Part shown: positions 7,472 through 16,309 of the stretch, piece after piece | How the letters are laid out: the number at the start of each line of letters is the position of its first letter | How positions within the stretch are numbered: the first letter of the stretch is position 1 | From: Pseudomonas citrullilanati | GTDB taxonomy: Bacteria > Pseudomonadota > Gammaproteobacteria > Pseudomonadales > Pseudomonadaceae | Length of the DNA stretch: 64,000 bases | Direction of reading: 5' to 3' | NCBI RefSeq assembly: GCF_030580855.1 | Contig: NZ_JAUQOP010000017.1 | Span: 44,439-108,438, forward strand | Program-made: the position numbers and the translations under genes | The notes under the pieces: generated by a model | What the model saw: the letters and a program-made list of their open reading frames with translations, nothing else | What the model was told of the DNA's origin: nothing | Database searches by the model: none

Positions 7472-10400
7472 TCAGCCCTCCCAAACCGTCGCAGGGCCGT
7501 TGACGTGGTAATCATAGAAGCCCTGGAGGGTCCAGGTATCGCCCTTGCGTTCGAACGCGGCGCGCCAGGCGCCTTTGCCACCGCCCGGGGACAACTGGGC
7601 CATGGTGTACCAGTAATAGCGGTTGATCTTCTTGGTGGTGATCCTTCCTGCGCGAATATCTTCGGTGATCACCTTGATTCGGGTTTTCGCCGCCTCCGTG
7701 AAGGTGGCGTAGGCCATCTGGGCCTCGGCCAAGGGGCTGGGGGTGACGGTGAACTTGGCGGGTGCAGGCGTCGGGGTGGGCGAGGCCGGGGGTGTGACGG
7801 CCGGTGGTGGACCGTCCACTTTGTGGCTTCGGGCCTGGGTCACCAGCTCGATGTCGAACGGTTCGTAGTTGGCGAGCGTGCGGCTGAAGTGGCTGATGTC
7901 TTCCCCGGTGAGCAACATGACGTTGGGGTGTGACTGGCCTTTGTTGGCGATGATATAGGGCACTCGATTGTTCCTGATTTCCGTCAGCAACCCGGGCTTG
8001 TGCCTGCGCTGCTTCTCTTCCCGCAGGGCAGCGATGAACGCGTTGTGGTATTGCTCCGAGGCCTTGTGGTTTTTCCGGGCGGCCTGGGCGGCAGGGTCAT
8101 TTCCCGGGAACAGGGCGTGCGTGCGCGCATCCATCTCGGCCTCCACGGTGTTCAACATGTCCCGGGTGTCCTTGGCTATTTTGTCCATGGCCATTTTCTT
8201 CCTCCCTCCCTGGGAGGTGAATGCCATGAAGACAGCGCCGGTAATGTTGTCTGTGATGACCGTGGTGTTGACCCGGATCCGGTCTTCGGTGAAGAAAATA
8301 TTCTTATGGGAGAGGATCGTGTCGTAGATCTTTATTTTCTGGCTTTCGCCGAGGTTGATGTTGGAGACGTTTTGCTCGATGTTCTCGCTGCTGAGGACGA
8401 CGATGCTCCAGGTGTTCATCTTGTCCAACAGGTGTTCGTAGGCGGTCTGGCGTCTGGCCGGGTCACCCTGGCCCCGGGTCAACTCGCTGACTTTGGTGCG
8501 ATAAGCGTCGAGGTCGGCGGCACCGATATCCGCCATGCTCTCGCGAAGAATGCGTTCGGCCAGCGCTTCGGGCATGGACTCGAAAATGGCCCTGGCGGTG
8601 TCGACGGCTTCGCGGATGGGGTAGCGGTTCATGATCAGCACGCCTTCCACCAACGCGTCGCAGGTGCGTTGGTGAGGTGTTTGCGGTGCGCGGCTCAACA
8701 GGCTCTGGAGCGGCCCGCCGCCTCGCAGGCGCAGGGGTTCCATCACGCGCCAGCGGTCATTTTCCCAAACCACCGTGCGCTGGTTCGTGCGGTTGTCCGG
8801 CGCATAAATGATTCGTTCACCGGCCTGGATCGCCGATTTGTAATAGCCATCTCCCAGTTGCAAATAGCCCTGGCCGTCGGCGCCCCTGTAGCGGTGGCGT
8901 CCCTCGGCGATCAACCCGTGTCCGTCGAAGCCGTCGAGGCGATAGGGCTCCAGCTCAGGATCCGGCATGCGGGGCAGGGACGACAGGGTCGGGCGTGCCT
9001 GCCGTCGGCGTCCCGCGCGGGCCATGATCAGGTCCTGCCCGGCTTCGGCGACCACCTCTCCCAGCCCGCTTATGAAATCAGCGGTCCACTGGCTGACGCT
9101 GCCGCCCTGATCATCGATGGCCGACACCGCCGCACCCCCCGCCATGGTCGGCAGGATCGCCCGACCCAACAGGCCACCGAGCCGGCCCACCGGGAACATC
9201 GACATGGCGCCCGTCAGCAGCATGACGGCGTTGCGGCGTCCCTCCCGGGCGGACGCACTGTCGCGCTCGGCATTGGTCACCGTCAGCATCTGCGCGGTCT
9301 TGATCGCGTGGGCGATCTGCGTTTCGTGGAGCACCTTGAACAAGTCGGTTTCCACCGCAGACGCTGCGATTTTCCGGGCGAAGTCATTCTGTGCGCGGTC
9401 TTTCGTCCAGGCGAAGACGGAGCGCGTGACGCGCTTGATCTTCTGCTCCAGGGTCAGGTTTTCCGACAACGGCATCAGGCTGGCAAGCTGTTCGGCCTGT
9501 TCCAGCAACGGCAGCTGGGAAATCAGCCAGCGGGTCATTTGCGCCGTGGCGGTCAGCGCCTGCGCCACGGTTGCTTCCAACGTCCGGCTGCTCGCCGCAT
9601 CCACATCGCGAAACACCTTGCCGTCGGGAGCTCCCGGTGTGTAGAGCGTCAGCGAGGGACGGCTTGCCAACGCCTTGACCCCAAACGCCAGGACTTCCTT
9701 CAACACACTGTCGCCCCAGTGCAACTGACGCACCACCACCTCATGCCCGCCGACCTTGGCCCGGCCTGTCGCCCCAGGGCTGTCCAGCGCCGCCAGCACC
9801 AGCTTCAGCCCGGTATTGTCACGGTCGTGGCGCAGGTCGCCGGAAATATGCGCCGCCCACACCTGCGCCCGCATCTGCTGCGCCTTGAGGGCCATCCATG
9901 GTGACTGGGTCCGCCAGGCCGCCACCTGCAGCTCGGTCGGCAGGCGGGCGCCGACATCGGCGCGCTCGATGACTTCGACAATCTGGGCAAAACTCAAGGG
10001 CCCGTCCACAGTGGTGGAGGGGGCATTGCGTTCCTCCAGCGTCAGGTTGGACATCGCCCATTGCGTCAGTGAGCGACGGTCATCGATGACCCCCCTGACA
10101 CTGCCTTGCGAGACCCCCGAACCAAACGGCGAGCCGCCGGTGGGCGCGTGGGGATCGATCACTTCTTTCCTGATGCCCAGCCACACCTGGTCAGGGTCGA
10201 CTGGTGGGTATTTCTCGCGGATGGCCCCCGCCAGCAGGGTGCGGGTGCGGGCATAAAGGGCGTCCGGGGTGGCCAGTGACACCGGGTCTGGCACCGGTGC
10301 CGTTTCCACCAGGCTGGCCTGCAAGGCCTGGGTCGCCTGCCACCACGCCAGGCGGTCGCTGCCGGTGACATCGGGGTTGGCGTGCAGCCAGTCGGCGAGC

Positions 10401-11470
10401 TTGTTCAGGCCCAGCCGCAGTTCGCGCTCGTCCATGGCCGCGGCCAGGTCCAGCCGATTGCCCAGCTGCGCGGCGGCGTCCAGCCTGCCCAGCCAGGTGT
10501 CGATCTCTTCCGCTTCTGCCGGGCCGCTCAAGAAGATGCTGGCGACGGCGTTCCTTTGTTCCACTAGCAGTTCGCTGACCAGGCGGGCAAGGAAATCCCC
10601 GGCAATCGGGGCTGTCTCGATCTCGTCCCCAGGCTCGCCGTCTTCCTTCAGGCTGGCCTTGAGCGCCGCCAGGTCCTGGTGGATGTGCAACGGTTCGCCG
10701 GGGCGATACAGCAACGCACCCCCCGACTCGTCGACATTGTCATGTTGGGTCAGCACCACCGCCATGGGGACCGGCACGCTGACCGCCCAGCCTGCCGGGG
10801 TCGTGCTCAGGCTATGGACGCCAGGCCGCTGATGGGCCGGCATCCGTCCACGGGCCGCGGCGTCCGGTGCCGACAAGGCACGCTCCGTCAACGCCTTGTG
10901 CATCGATGTGCCCAGCGTCCCGTCGAGCTTGTGGAGGTCCGCCTGGGCCTTGAGTTGCAGGGCCAACTCACCGGGCAGCCAGGCACCGACGCCCAGGCCC
11001 TGGCTGAAGTCGGCGGGCCCGGTACAGAAGTCATCCAGCGCCTGGCTCAGCAGTTGCTTGCACGACACCAGCGGCAGGCTGATCAAGCGCTCCAGGTCAT
11101 CCAGGGCTTTGGGGGTGGGGCGGGTGTGATATTGATCGATGACCAGATCGATGCTGCCGGATTCGTCGAAGAACGCGCGGGCATTCAACCGGCCGGCGAT
11201 TGCCTGGTTGAACAGCGTATCGAGGCGAACCCGGGTCTCGATCCCGTCCTGTTGCCTGCGGACCACTATGTCCTGGGCGGTGAGGCGCTCGGACAGGGCG
11301 GGCAGGGCGCTATGCAGCCCGTCATCCAGATACCGGGCCAGCACCTTCGAGGCGCGTGGAACGGCTTCGTTCAGGCGGATCATCCGCTGCTGCGAGGCCT
11401 TCAACAGGCTGGTCAGCGCGGCGCTTGGGTCTGCCGGGCCATCGGCCGGCGAGGTAGTGTTATCCAGCAT
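7472..11470 (-). CDS. Giant dermonecrotic-toxin-like (DUF6543-type) protein
   Basis: The 1332-residue protein resembles the large Pseudomonas proteins annotated as dermonecrotic-toxin-domain (DUF6543) proteins; the assignment rests on overall character, not an alignment. ATG at 11470 follows a good ribosome site (AGGAAGAA); a longer frame upstream lacks one. No signal peptide is visible. The middle contains a hydrophobic segment (Gly-Ala-Met-Ser-Met-Phe-Pro-Val-Gly-Arg-Leu-Gly-Gly-Leu-Leu-Gly) that could insert in membranes. A Pro/Thr/Ala linker at about 1216-1238 separates a last module of 94 residues rich in Tyr, Trp and Lys, an arrangement like polymorphic toxins. No immunity or secretion gene adjoins it. 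Codons near 8190-8420 are AT-richer than the rest. Function and target are unknown. Confidence 0.6.
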   Translation of the reverse strand: MLDNTTSPADGPADPSAALTSLLKASQQRMIRLNEAVPRASKVLARYLDDGLHSALPALSERLTAQDIVVRRQQDGIETRVRLDTLFNQAIAGRLNARAFFDESGSIDLVIDQYHTRPTPKALDDLERLISLPLVSCKQLLSQALDDFCTGPADFSQGLGVGAWLPGELALQLKAQADLHKLDGTLGTSMHKALTERALSAPDAAARGRMPAHQRPGVHSLSTTPAGWAVSVPVPMAVVLTQHDNVDESGGALLYRPGEPLHIHQDLAALKASLKEDGEPGDEIETAPIAGDFLARLVSELLVEQRNAVASIFLSGPAEAEEIDTWLGRLDAAAQLGNRLDLAAAMDERELRLGLNKLADWLHANPDVTGSDRLAWWQATQALQASLVETAPVPDPVSLATPDALYARTRTLLAGAIREKYPPVDPDQVWLGIRKEVIDPHAPTGGSPFGSGVSQGSVRGVIDDRRSLTQWAMSNLTLEERNAPSTTVDGPLSFAQIVEVIERADVGARLPTELQVAAWRTQSPWMALKAQQMRAQVWAAHISGDLRHDRDNTGLKLVLAALDSPGATGRAKVGGHEVVVRQLHWGDSVLKEVLAFGVKALASRPSLTLYTPGAPDGKVFRDVDAASSRTLEATVAQALTATAQMTRWLISQLPLLEQAEQLASLMPLSENLTLEQKIKRVTRSVFAWTKDRAQNDFARKIAASAVETDLFKVLHETQIAHAIKTAQMLTVTNAERDSASAREGRRNAVMLLTGAMSMFPVGRLGGLLGRAILPTMAGGAAVSAIDDQGGSVSQWTADFISGLGEVVAEAGQDLIMARAGRRRQARPTLSSLPRMPDPELEPYRLDGFDGHGLIAEGRHRYRGADGQGYLQLGDGYYKSAIQAGERIIYAPDNRTNQRTVVWENDRWRVMEPLRLRGGGPLQSLLSRAPQTPHQRTCDALVEGVLIMNRYPIREAVDTARAIFESMPEALAERILRESMADIGAADLDAYRTKVSELTRGQGDPARRQTAYEHLLDKMNTWSIVVLSSENIEQNVSNINLGESQKIKIYDTILSHKNIFFTEDRIRVNTTVITDNITGAVFMAFTSQGGRKKMAMDKIAKDTRDMLNTVEAEMDARTHALFPGNDPAAQAARKNHKASEQYHNAFIAALREEKQRRHKPGLLTEIRNNRVPYIIANKGQSHPNVMLLTGEDISHFSRTLANYEPFDIELVTQARSHKVDGPPPAVTPPASPTPTPAPAKFTVTPSPLAEAQMAYATFTEAAKTRIKVITEDIRAGRITTKKINRYYWYTMAQLSPGGGKGAWRAAFERKGDTWTLQGFYDYHVNGPATVWEG

Positions 11471-11600
11471 GTGTTCTTCCTGGGAAAGTGTACGGAAGAA
11501 CAACCTATTCAAGCGAGGTGGAACGCGGGCGGTAGATAGGTACCGCACGCGGCGGCATCGGGCCGGGTAGCGGGGCATCCCTGCGCAGCGGATCCCCTGC

Positions 11601-11684
11601 GTGGGAGCGAGCCTGCTCGCGAAGGCGATGGCACAGGCGATAGCGACCTACCTGATACACCGCTTTGGCGAGGAGGCTCGCTCC
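11601..11684. repeat. REP-like element, GTGGGAGCGAGC family
   Basis: Begins with GTGGGAGCGAGCCTGCTCGC and ends with a degenerate inverted copy (GGCGAGGAGGCTCGCTCC). The same family recurs at 31478, 32065, 43861, 44259 and 56391. It lies between the toxin gene start and the end of the aryl polyene region. Confidence 0.75.
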
Positions 11685-11718
11685 ATGATGATTCAGCGAA
11701 TCGAAAACCAGGCCTGAC

Positions 11719-12165
11719 TCACTGCACCTTCGCCAAATCCCCCTTCAACGCCACGCCCGCCATGATCGCGCCGGCATGGCATTCATAGGTCGCAGGATCC
11801 TTGCGCTCATTGCTCTTGTAGAAGCTGACGATGTTGGTCACCGCATTGGCGCCGGCGTTCCTGGCCGCCTGGTGCAGGCTGATCAGGGCCGATTGCAGGA
11901 CCCATTCGCAGGCCGCTTCGTCGGACTTGTTGAAGGCGTTGGTCTTCTTGTTGGTCACCGCACCAGGGCTGACCACGGTGACCTTGCCGGCCGGCTGGTT
12001 GCCCGCCAGGTAGAACTTCACGCTGCCGTCGATCTTGCCGGTGCGGATGGCGTCGGCGACGACCTTGTCGAACGGCAGGAACAGCGCGGTATCACGGGCC
12101 TGGCTGATGGCCGGCAGGGTGCCGAGCAACAGGGCGGCGGTCACGGCGATTTTCTTCAACGACAT
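11719..12165 (-). CDS. Small secreted protein of unknown function
   Basis: About 148 residues with a clear Sec signal peptide (Lys-Lys-Ile-Ala-Val-Thr-Ala-Ala-Leu-Leu-Leu-Gly, cleavage probably after Ser-Gln-Ala). The mature part contains Ala-Gly-Ala-Asn-Ala-Val-Thr-Asn-Ile and two Cys residues that could form a disulphide. Two adjacent ATGs are possible; the second (12165) has better spacing from AAGGAG. Similar small proteins are often mislabelled excinuclease subunits. It follows the last aryl polyene ketosynthase by 41 bp on the same strand and may be transcribed with it; a role in the pigment system is inference from position. Confidence 0.7.
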   Translation of the reverse strand: MSLKKIAVTAALLLGTLPAISQARDTALFLPFDKVVADAIRTGKIDGSVKFYLAGNQPAGKVTVVSPGAVTNKKTNAFNKSDEAACEWVLQSALISLHQAARNAGANAVTNIVSFYKSNERKDPATYECHAGAIMAGVALKGDLAKVQ

Positions 12166-12206
12166 CATGGTCTCCTTGACGGGGGGAACGGGTATTTGAA
12201 TCCGAT

Positions 12207-13433
12207 TCAGCGCCAGCGGCGGAAAATCAGCGAAGTATTGACCCCGCCAAAGGCGAAGTTGTTGTTCATCACGTATTCATGGCTCATCGGCCGGAACTCG
12301 TTGCGCAGATAATCGAGCTTGCCGCACGCGGGATCAACCTCGTCGAGGTTGAAGGTGTGCACGTAGAGGTCGCGGTTGAGCATTTCGATGCTGAACCAGG
12401 ACTCCAGCGCGCCGCAGGCGCCCAGGGTGTGGCCGAGGAAGCTTTTCTGCGAGCTGATGGGCATGTGTTCGCCAAACAGGCTGCTGGTGGCCAGGGTTTC
12501 GGCCACGTCGCCTTGCTCGGTGGCGGTGCCGTGGCCGTTGACGTAGCCGATGGCGCCGGGGGCCAGGCCGGCGTCTTCCAGGGCCAGTTCCATGGCCCGG
12601 CGCATGGTGCTCAGCTCCGGACGGGTGGCGTGCTGGCCGTCGGCGTTGCTGCCGAAGCCGACGATCTCGGCGTGGATCCGCGCTCCCCGGGCCAGGGCAT
12701 GTTCCAGTTCCTCGAGGACCAGCATGCCGGCGCCTTCGCCGATCACCAAGCCGTCGCGGCCCTTGTCGTAGGGGCGCGGGCTGGTTTGCGGCGCATCGTT
12801 CTTCAGGCTGGTGGCGTAGAGCGCATCGAAGACCATCGCCTCGGTCGGGCAGAGTTCTTCGGCGCCGCCGGCGAGCATCAGCGGCAGGCGCCCGAACTTG
12901 ATCGCCTCGTAGGCGTAGCCGATGCCGTGGCTGCCGCTGGTGCAGGCGCTGGACGTGGGAATCAGGCGGCCGGTCAGGCCGAAGAAGATGCTCAGGTTGG
13001 CCGCCGTGGTGTGGGGCATCATCCGGACATAGGAGTTGGCATTCAGGCCTTCGGCCACGCTGTTGAGCAGCATGTTGCCGAACGCTTTGATCTCGTCGGT
13101 GCTGCCGGTGGACGAGCCGCAGGACACCCCCATGCGCCCGTCCTTGATCGACTCGTCGCCCAACAGGCCCGCATCGGCCAAGGCCTGTTCCGCCGAGGCC
13201 ACGGCCAGGCGCGAGACCCGGCCCATGCTGCGCAGTTGCTTGCGCGTCCAGTGGGCTGGCACCTGGAAGTCATCGATCGGCCCGGCCAGGCGGGTGTTCA
13301 ATTCGGTGAAGCGGTCCCACTCGTCCATGCGCCGGATGCCGCTGCGGTTGGCGGCGAAGTTGGCGGCGATGGTGTCCCAATCGCTGCCCACGGAGGTGAT
13401 GCCGGCCATGCCGGTGACGACGACGCGCTTCAT
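12207..13433 (-). CDS. apeR: Aryl polyene beta-ketoacyl-ACP synthase (FabF type, ApeR-like)
   Basis: Type II condensing enzyme of 408 residues. It has the complete Cys-His-His active site of KAS I/II enzymes: Cys164 in Ser-Ser-Ala-Cys-Thr-Ser-Gly, His301 in Asn-Gly-His-Gly-Thr and His335 in Leu-Gly-His-Thr-Leu-Gly. ATG at 13433 overlaps the ketoreductase stop codon (TGATG). It is the last of four core genes in the order KS-DH-KR-KS. In the studied Xenorhabdus aryl polyene system the homodimeric KS is ApeR, and the gene order here (O-P-Q-R) agrees. The symbol is based on order and family, not an alignment. Confidence 0.88.
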   Translation of the reverse strand: MKRVVVTGMAGITSVGSDWDTIAANFAANRSGIRRMDEWDRFTELNTRLAGPIDDFQVPAHWTRKQLRSMGRVSRLAVASAEQALADAGLLGDESIKDGRMGVSCGSSTGSTDEIKAFGNMLLNSVAEGLNANSYVRMMPHTTAANLSIFFGLTGRLIPTSSACTSGSHGIGYAYEAIKFGRLPLMLAGGAEELCPTEAMVFDALYATSLKNDAPQTSPRPYDKGRDGLVIGEGAGMLVLEELEHALARGARIHAEIVGFGSNADGQHATRPELSTMRRAMELALEDAGLAPGAIGYVNGHGTATEQGDVAETLATSSLFGEHMPISSQKSFLGHTLGACGALESWFSIEMLNRDLYVHTFNLDEVDPACGKLDYLRNEFRPMSHEYVMNNNFAFGGVNTSLIFRRWR

Positions 13434-14161
13434 CAGCACAAGCCTCCGTTGACGGCCAGGACCTGCCGGGTGATGTAGCCGGCTTCGGCGGACATCAGGA
13501 AATTCACCGCGCCAGCGACTTCTTCCGGGGTGCCCATGCGTTGGGCGGGGATCATCTTCATCAGTTCTTCCACGGGTACGTTTTCATCGAGCATGGCCGT
13601 GTCGATCAGCCCGGGCGCGACGCAATTGACGGTGATCTTGCGCTTGGCCAGTTCGATTGCCAACGCTTTGGCCGCGCCGATCAGGCCGGCCTTGGAGGCG
13701 CTGTAGTTGACCTGGCCGCGATTGCCGATCAGCCCCGATACCGAGGTCATGCAGACGATCCGTCCGGCGGCGCGCCGGCGGATCATCGGCATCATCACCG
13801 GGTGCAGCACGTTGTAGAAACCGTCGAGGTTGGTGCGCATCACCGTGTCCCAGTCGTCTTCGCTCAAGGCCGGGAAGGCGCCGTCGCGGGTCAGCCCGGC
13901 GTTGAGCACCACGCCGTAGTAGGCGCCATGGGCCTCGACATCGGCGTCGAGGATGGCTTTGCAGGCGGCGCGGTCGCTGACGTCGAATTGCAGCACCCGG
14001 GCCTGGCGGCCCAGCGCCTGGATGTCGGCCTGGACGGCGTCGGCTTCGGCGCGGCCGCTGCGGCAATGCAGCACGATGTCATGCCCGGCCTGGGCCAGGC
14101 GCAGGGCGATGGCGCGGCCGATGCCACGGCTGGAGCCGGTGACCAGTACGGATTCAGTCAT
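13433..14161 (-). CDS. apeQ: Aryl polyene 3-ketoacyl-ACP reductase (FabG type, ApeQ-like)
   Basis: Short-chain dehydrogenase of 242 residues that reduces the beta-keto group in each elongation cycle with NADPH. The nucleotide motif Gly-Ser-Ser-Arg-Gly-Ile-Gly spans residues 9-15. The catalytic set is Asn111, Ser140/Ser142, Tyr153 and Lys157 (Tyr-Ser-Ala-Ser-Lys). The start at 14161 (Met-Thr-Glu-Ser-Val-Leu-Val-Thr-Gly) overlaps the dehydratase stop by ATGA; a longer upstream frame is only the shadow of that gene. It is coupled to ketosynthases on both sides. Confidence 0.9.
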   Translation of the reverse strand: MTESVLVTGSSRGIGRAIALRLAQAGHDIVLHCRSGRAEADAVQADIQALGRQARVLQFDVSDRAACKAILDADVEAHGAYYGVVLNAGLTRDGAFPALSEDDWDTVMRTNLDGFYNVLHPVMMPMIRRRAAGRIVCMTSVSGLIGNRGQVNYSASKAGLIGAAKALAIELAKRKITVNCVAPGLIDTAMLDENVPVEELMKMIPAQRMGTPEEVAGAVNFLMSAEAGYITRQVLAVNGGLC

Positions 14162-14625
14162 GACAGGTTTCCTGTTGCGGGCGGTTCGTTGAGGTAATGG
14201 GCGGCCTGGGGCGGGCGGAACACGTTCAAGCGGGCGGTGGCATGGATGCCGGGGGCATGGATGTGGCATTCGAACACGCCCATGCCGTTGTCGTCTTCCA
14301 GCGAGCGCACGCCGTGGATGGCCAGTTCGGTGCCGGCAGGAAAGTGCTCGACGTTGCATTCGAACTTGCGAGTGCCGAGCAAGAAGCCCAGCGCCACCGC
14401 CTCGCCCCGTTGGCGCGCATGGCAACCGGCGAACGCGGCGACGCTCTGGGCCATCAGCTCGATGCCGACCCAGGCCGGCAAGGCGCCGTCTTCGCGACTG
14501 AACAGGCCGCCGGGCTTGACCAGGGTACGGGTATGGATCTGCTCGTCATCGAAGGCGACGATCCGGTCGATCAGGATCATGTCGCCGGCGTGGGGCAGCA
14601 GTTCGGCGAGCGGCCAGTCAATCAT
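14158..14625 (-). CDS. apeP: Aryl polyene 3-hydroxyacyl-ACP dehydratase (hot-dog fold, ApeP-like)
   Basis: Hot-dog-fold dehydratase of 155 residues related to the COG4706/ApeP family. The N-terminal Leu-Leu-Pro-His-Ala-Gly-Asp-Met-Ile-Leu-Ile-Asp includes the likely catalytic His12, and Gly-Ile-Glu-Leu-Met-Ala-Gln-Ser marks the central helix. The start is ATG at 14625 (Met-Ile-Asp-Trp-Pro), overlapping the upstream ketosynthase stop. In aryl polyene systems this DH pairs with a second, FabA/FabZ-like one (ApeI); here that partner is the C-terminal part of the AMP-ligase at 26109-27788. Confidence 0.85.
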   Translation of the reverse strand: MIDWPLAELLPHAGDMILIDRIVAFDDEQIHTRTLVKPGGLFSREDGALPAWVGIELMAQSVAAFAGCHARQRGEAVALGFLLGTRKFECNVEHFPAGTELAIHGVRSLEDDNGMGVFECHIHAPGIHATARLNVFRPPQAAHYLNEPPATGNLS

Positions 14626-15818
14626 GGGGCGTCTCCGATTATCAGGCTGACGTTGTTGCCGCCGAAGGCGAACGAATTGCTCATCAGGCGGCGCGGGAAA
14701 GTCGGGTTCAGGCGGCAGCCGGCCCGGGTCAGGGCCAGCGCCGGCAGGTCGGGATCGGCCTGGCCGTCCCACAGGTGCGGTGGCAAGGCCTGGGCGGCAT
14801 TCTCGGCGCTCAGGGCCAGCCAGCAGAATGCCGCTTCCAGGGCCCCGGCGGCGCCAAGGGTGTGGCCGGTCATGGGCTTGGTCGACGAGCAGGGCACGCC
14901 CGCCGGGAACAGCCCGGCCACGGCCTGGCTTTCCATGGCGTCATTGTGTTGGGTGGCGGTGCCGTGCAGGTTCAGGTAGTCGATCTGGCCGGCGTCGAGG
15001 CCGGCGCTGCGCAAGGCTTTTTCCATCGCCTGGCGGGCGCCGCGGCCGCTGGGTTCCGGGGCGGAAATATGGTGGGCGTCGGAACTGGCGCCGTCGCCCA
15101 GCAAGGCAATCGGAGTGCCGTCGGCGGGCGTCCTGCTCATCAGGAACAGCACCGCCGCTTCGCCGATGTTGATGCCGCTGCGGTTCACCGAAAACGGATT
15201 GCAGCGTTCGCTCGACACCGCTTCCAGCGCCGAAAAGCCGTTGAGGGTCAGCTTGCACAAGCTGTCCACGCCGCCGCAGATCACCGCATCGCACAGGCCC
15301 AGGTCCAGCAGGCGCCGGGCACTCATCAAGGCGCGGGCACTGGAGGTGCAGGCGGTGGAAATCACGTAGGACGGGCCACCCAGGCCGAGCCAGTCGGAAA
15401 GGAAATTGGCCGGCGCGCTGAGCTCCTGCTGCTGGTAGTCGTAGCCGTCGGGGAAGCGTTGCTCGCGCAGGTAGTGGGCGATGCCCTGGCTGGCTTCATC
15501 GATGCCCGAGGTGCTGGTGCCCAGCACGATGCCGATGCGCGCGCGACCGTAGGCCTCGATGGCCCGGTCGATCTCGGGGCGGATCTGCAGGCCGGCTTCC
15601 AGCAGCAACTGGTTGTTGCGGCTGTTTTGCGCAACCAAGGCATGGGGAATGGCCGCCAACTCGCCGGTCACCGAGGCCACCGGCAATGCCCGTTCGGCGA
15701 CCCAGCCGGCCTCGACGCGCATGCCCGAGCAGTCGCCTGCAAACAGGTTGCGGGCAACGGTGTGCTTGTCGCGGCCCAGGGCGCAGATCACGCCGAGGGC
15801 ATTCAAATAGGCGGTCAT
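14622..15818 (-). CDS. apeO: Aryl polyene beta-ketoacyl-ACP synthase (ApeO-like)
   Basis: Ketosynthase of 398 residues with catalytic Cys157 (Ser-Thr-Ala-Cys-Thr-Ser-Ser), His285 (Leu-His-Gly-Thr-Ala) and His319 (Met-Thr-Gly-His-Thr-Leu-Gly). In the characterised aryl polyene type II PKS the catalytic ApeO works as a heterodimer with a chain-length factor, ApeC; a matching short subunit is encoded at 29614-30333. The ATG at 15818 overlaps the DUF3261 stop codon, and the TGA overlaps the dehydratase start. Confidence 0.88.
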   Translation of the reverse strand: MTAYLNALGVICALGRDKHTVARNLFAGDCSGMRVEAGWVAERALPVASVTGELAAIPHALVAQNSRNNQLLLEAGLQIRPEIDRAIEAYGRARIGIVLGTSTSGIDEASQGIAHYLREQRFPDGYDYQQQELSAPANFLSDWLGLGGPSYVISTACTSSARALMSARRLLDLGLCDAVICGGVDSLCKLTLNGFSALEAVSSERCNPFSVNRSGINIGEAAVLFLMSRTPADGTPIALLGDGASSDAHHISAPEPSGRGARQAMEKALRSAGLDAGQIDYLNLHGTATQHNDAMESQAVAGLFPAGVPCSSTKPMTGHTLGAAGALEAAFCWLALSAENAAQALPPHLWDGQADPDLPALALTRAGCRLNPTFPRRLMSNSFAFGGNNVSLIIGDAP

Positions 15819-16309
15819 GGCGCGTTCTCGGTCAACGGTGTGATGCGGTAGTGCAGGCCTTCGGGCAGGCTCAGGTCAAAACCCTGCGGTGGCTGGTAGC
15901 GCACTTGCCAGCGCGGATCGAGGCGCCGTTGCCCAGCCTGTTGCCGGGCAGTCGGGTAGTTGCCCGCCAGTTCGGCGGCCGGCGTCAGGGCGAACAACAG
16001 CGCGGCGAACAGCTCGCGGGCCTCGGCGTTGGGCGGCAGCAGGCCATCGGCTTGCCACTCGCCGTCGACCAGGCGCTGGCGGGCCACGGGAATGCCCAGC
16101 GGGTCCATCATCGACCAGCGGATGCCGGCGCCTTCGCGCTGGACCACCAGCAACCAATCCAGGCGCTGGCCGGCCAATTGCCGCTCGACATGCAGTTGCA
16201 TCGGCAAGGCCAGGGTCGGCGTGTGCGCAGGCAGCGGCACACGGCTGGCGCAGGCGCCGAGCAGCAGGCAGCCGAGCAGCAGGCCGTGACGCAGCGCGCT
16301 ACGCATCAT
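15815..16309 (-). CDS. DUF3261 outer-membrane lipoprotein candidate
   Basis: Protein of 164 residues with a lipoprotein signal: Leu-Leu-Leu-Gly-Ala-Cys, acylated Cys20. DUF3261 members occur regularly in aryl polyene clusters and are thought to help place the pigment lipid in the outer membrane together with the LolA-like and MMPL proteins. The body contains Gln-Leu-His-Val-Glu-Arg-Gln and a Tyr/Pro-rich C-terminus. The start is either of two consecutive ATGs (16309 or 16306) overlapping the methyltransferase stop. Confidence 0.8.
   Translation of the reverse strand: MMRSALRHGLLLGCLLLGACASRVPLPAHTPTLALPMQLHVERQLAGQRLDWLLVVQREGAGIRWSMMDPLGIPVARQRLVDGEWQADGLLPPNAEARELFAALLFALTPAAELAGNYPTARQQAGQRRLDPRWQVRYQPPQGFDLSLPEGLHYRITPLTENAP

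Noticed and set aside
8000..9904. A 634-codon plus-strand frame opposite the giant toxin
   Set aside because: No recognisable motif; the minus-strand gene has a proper start site and protein-like composition.
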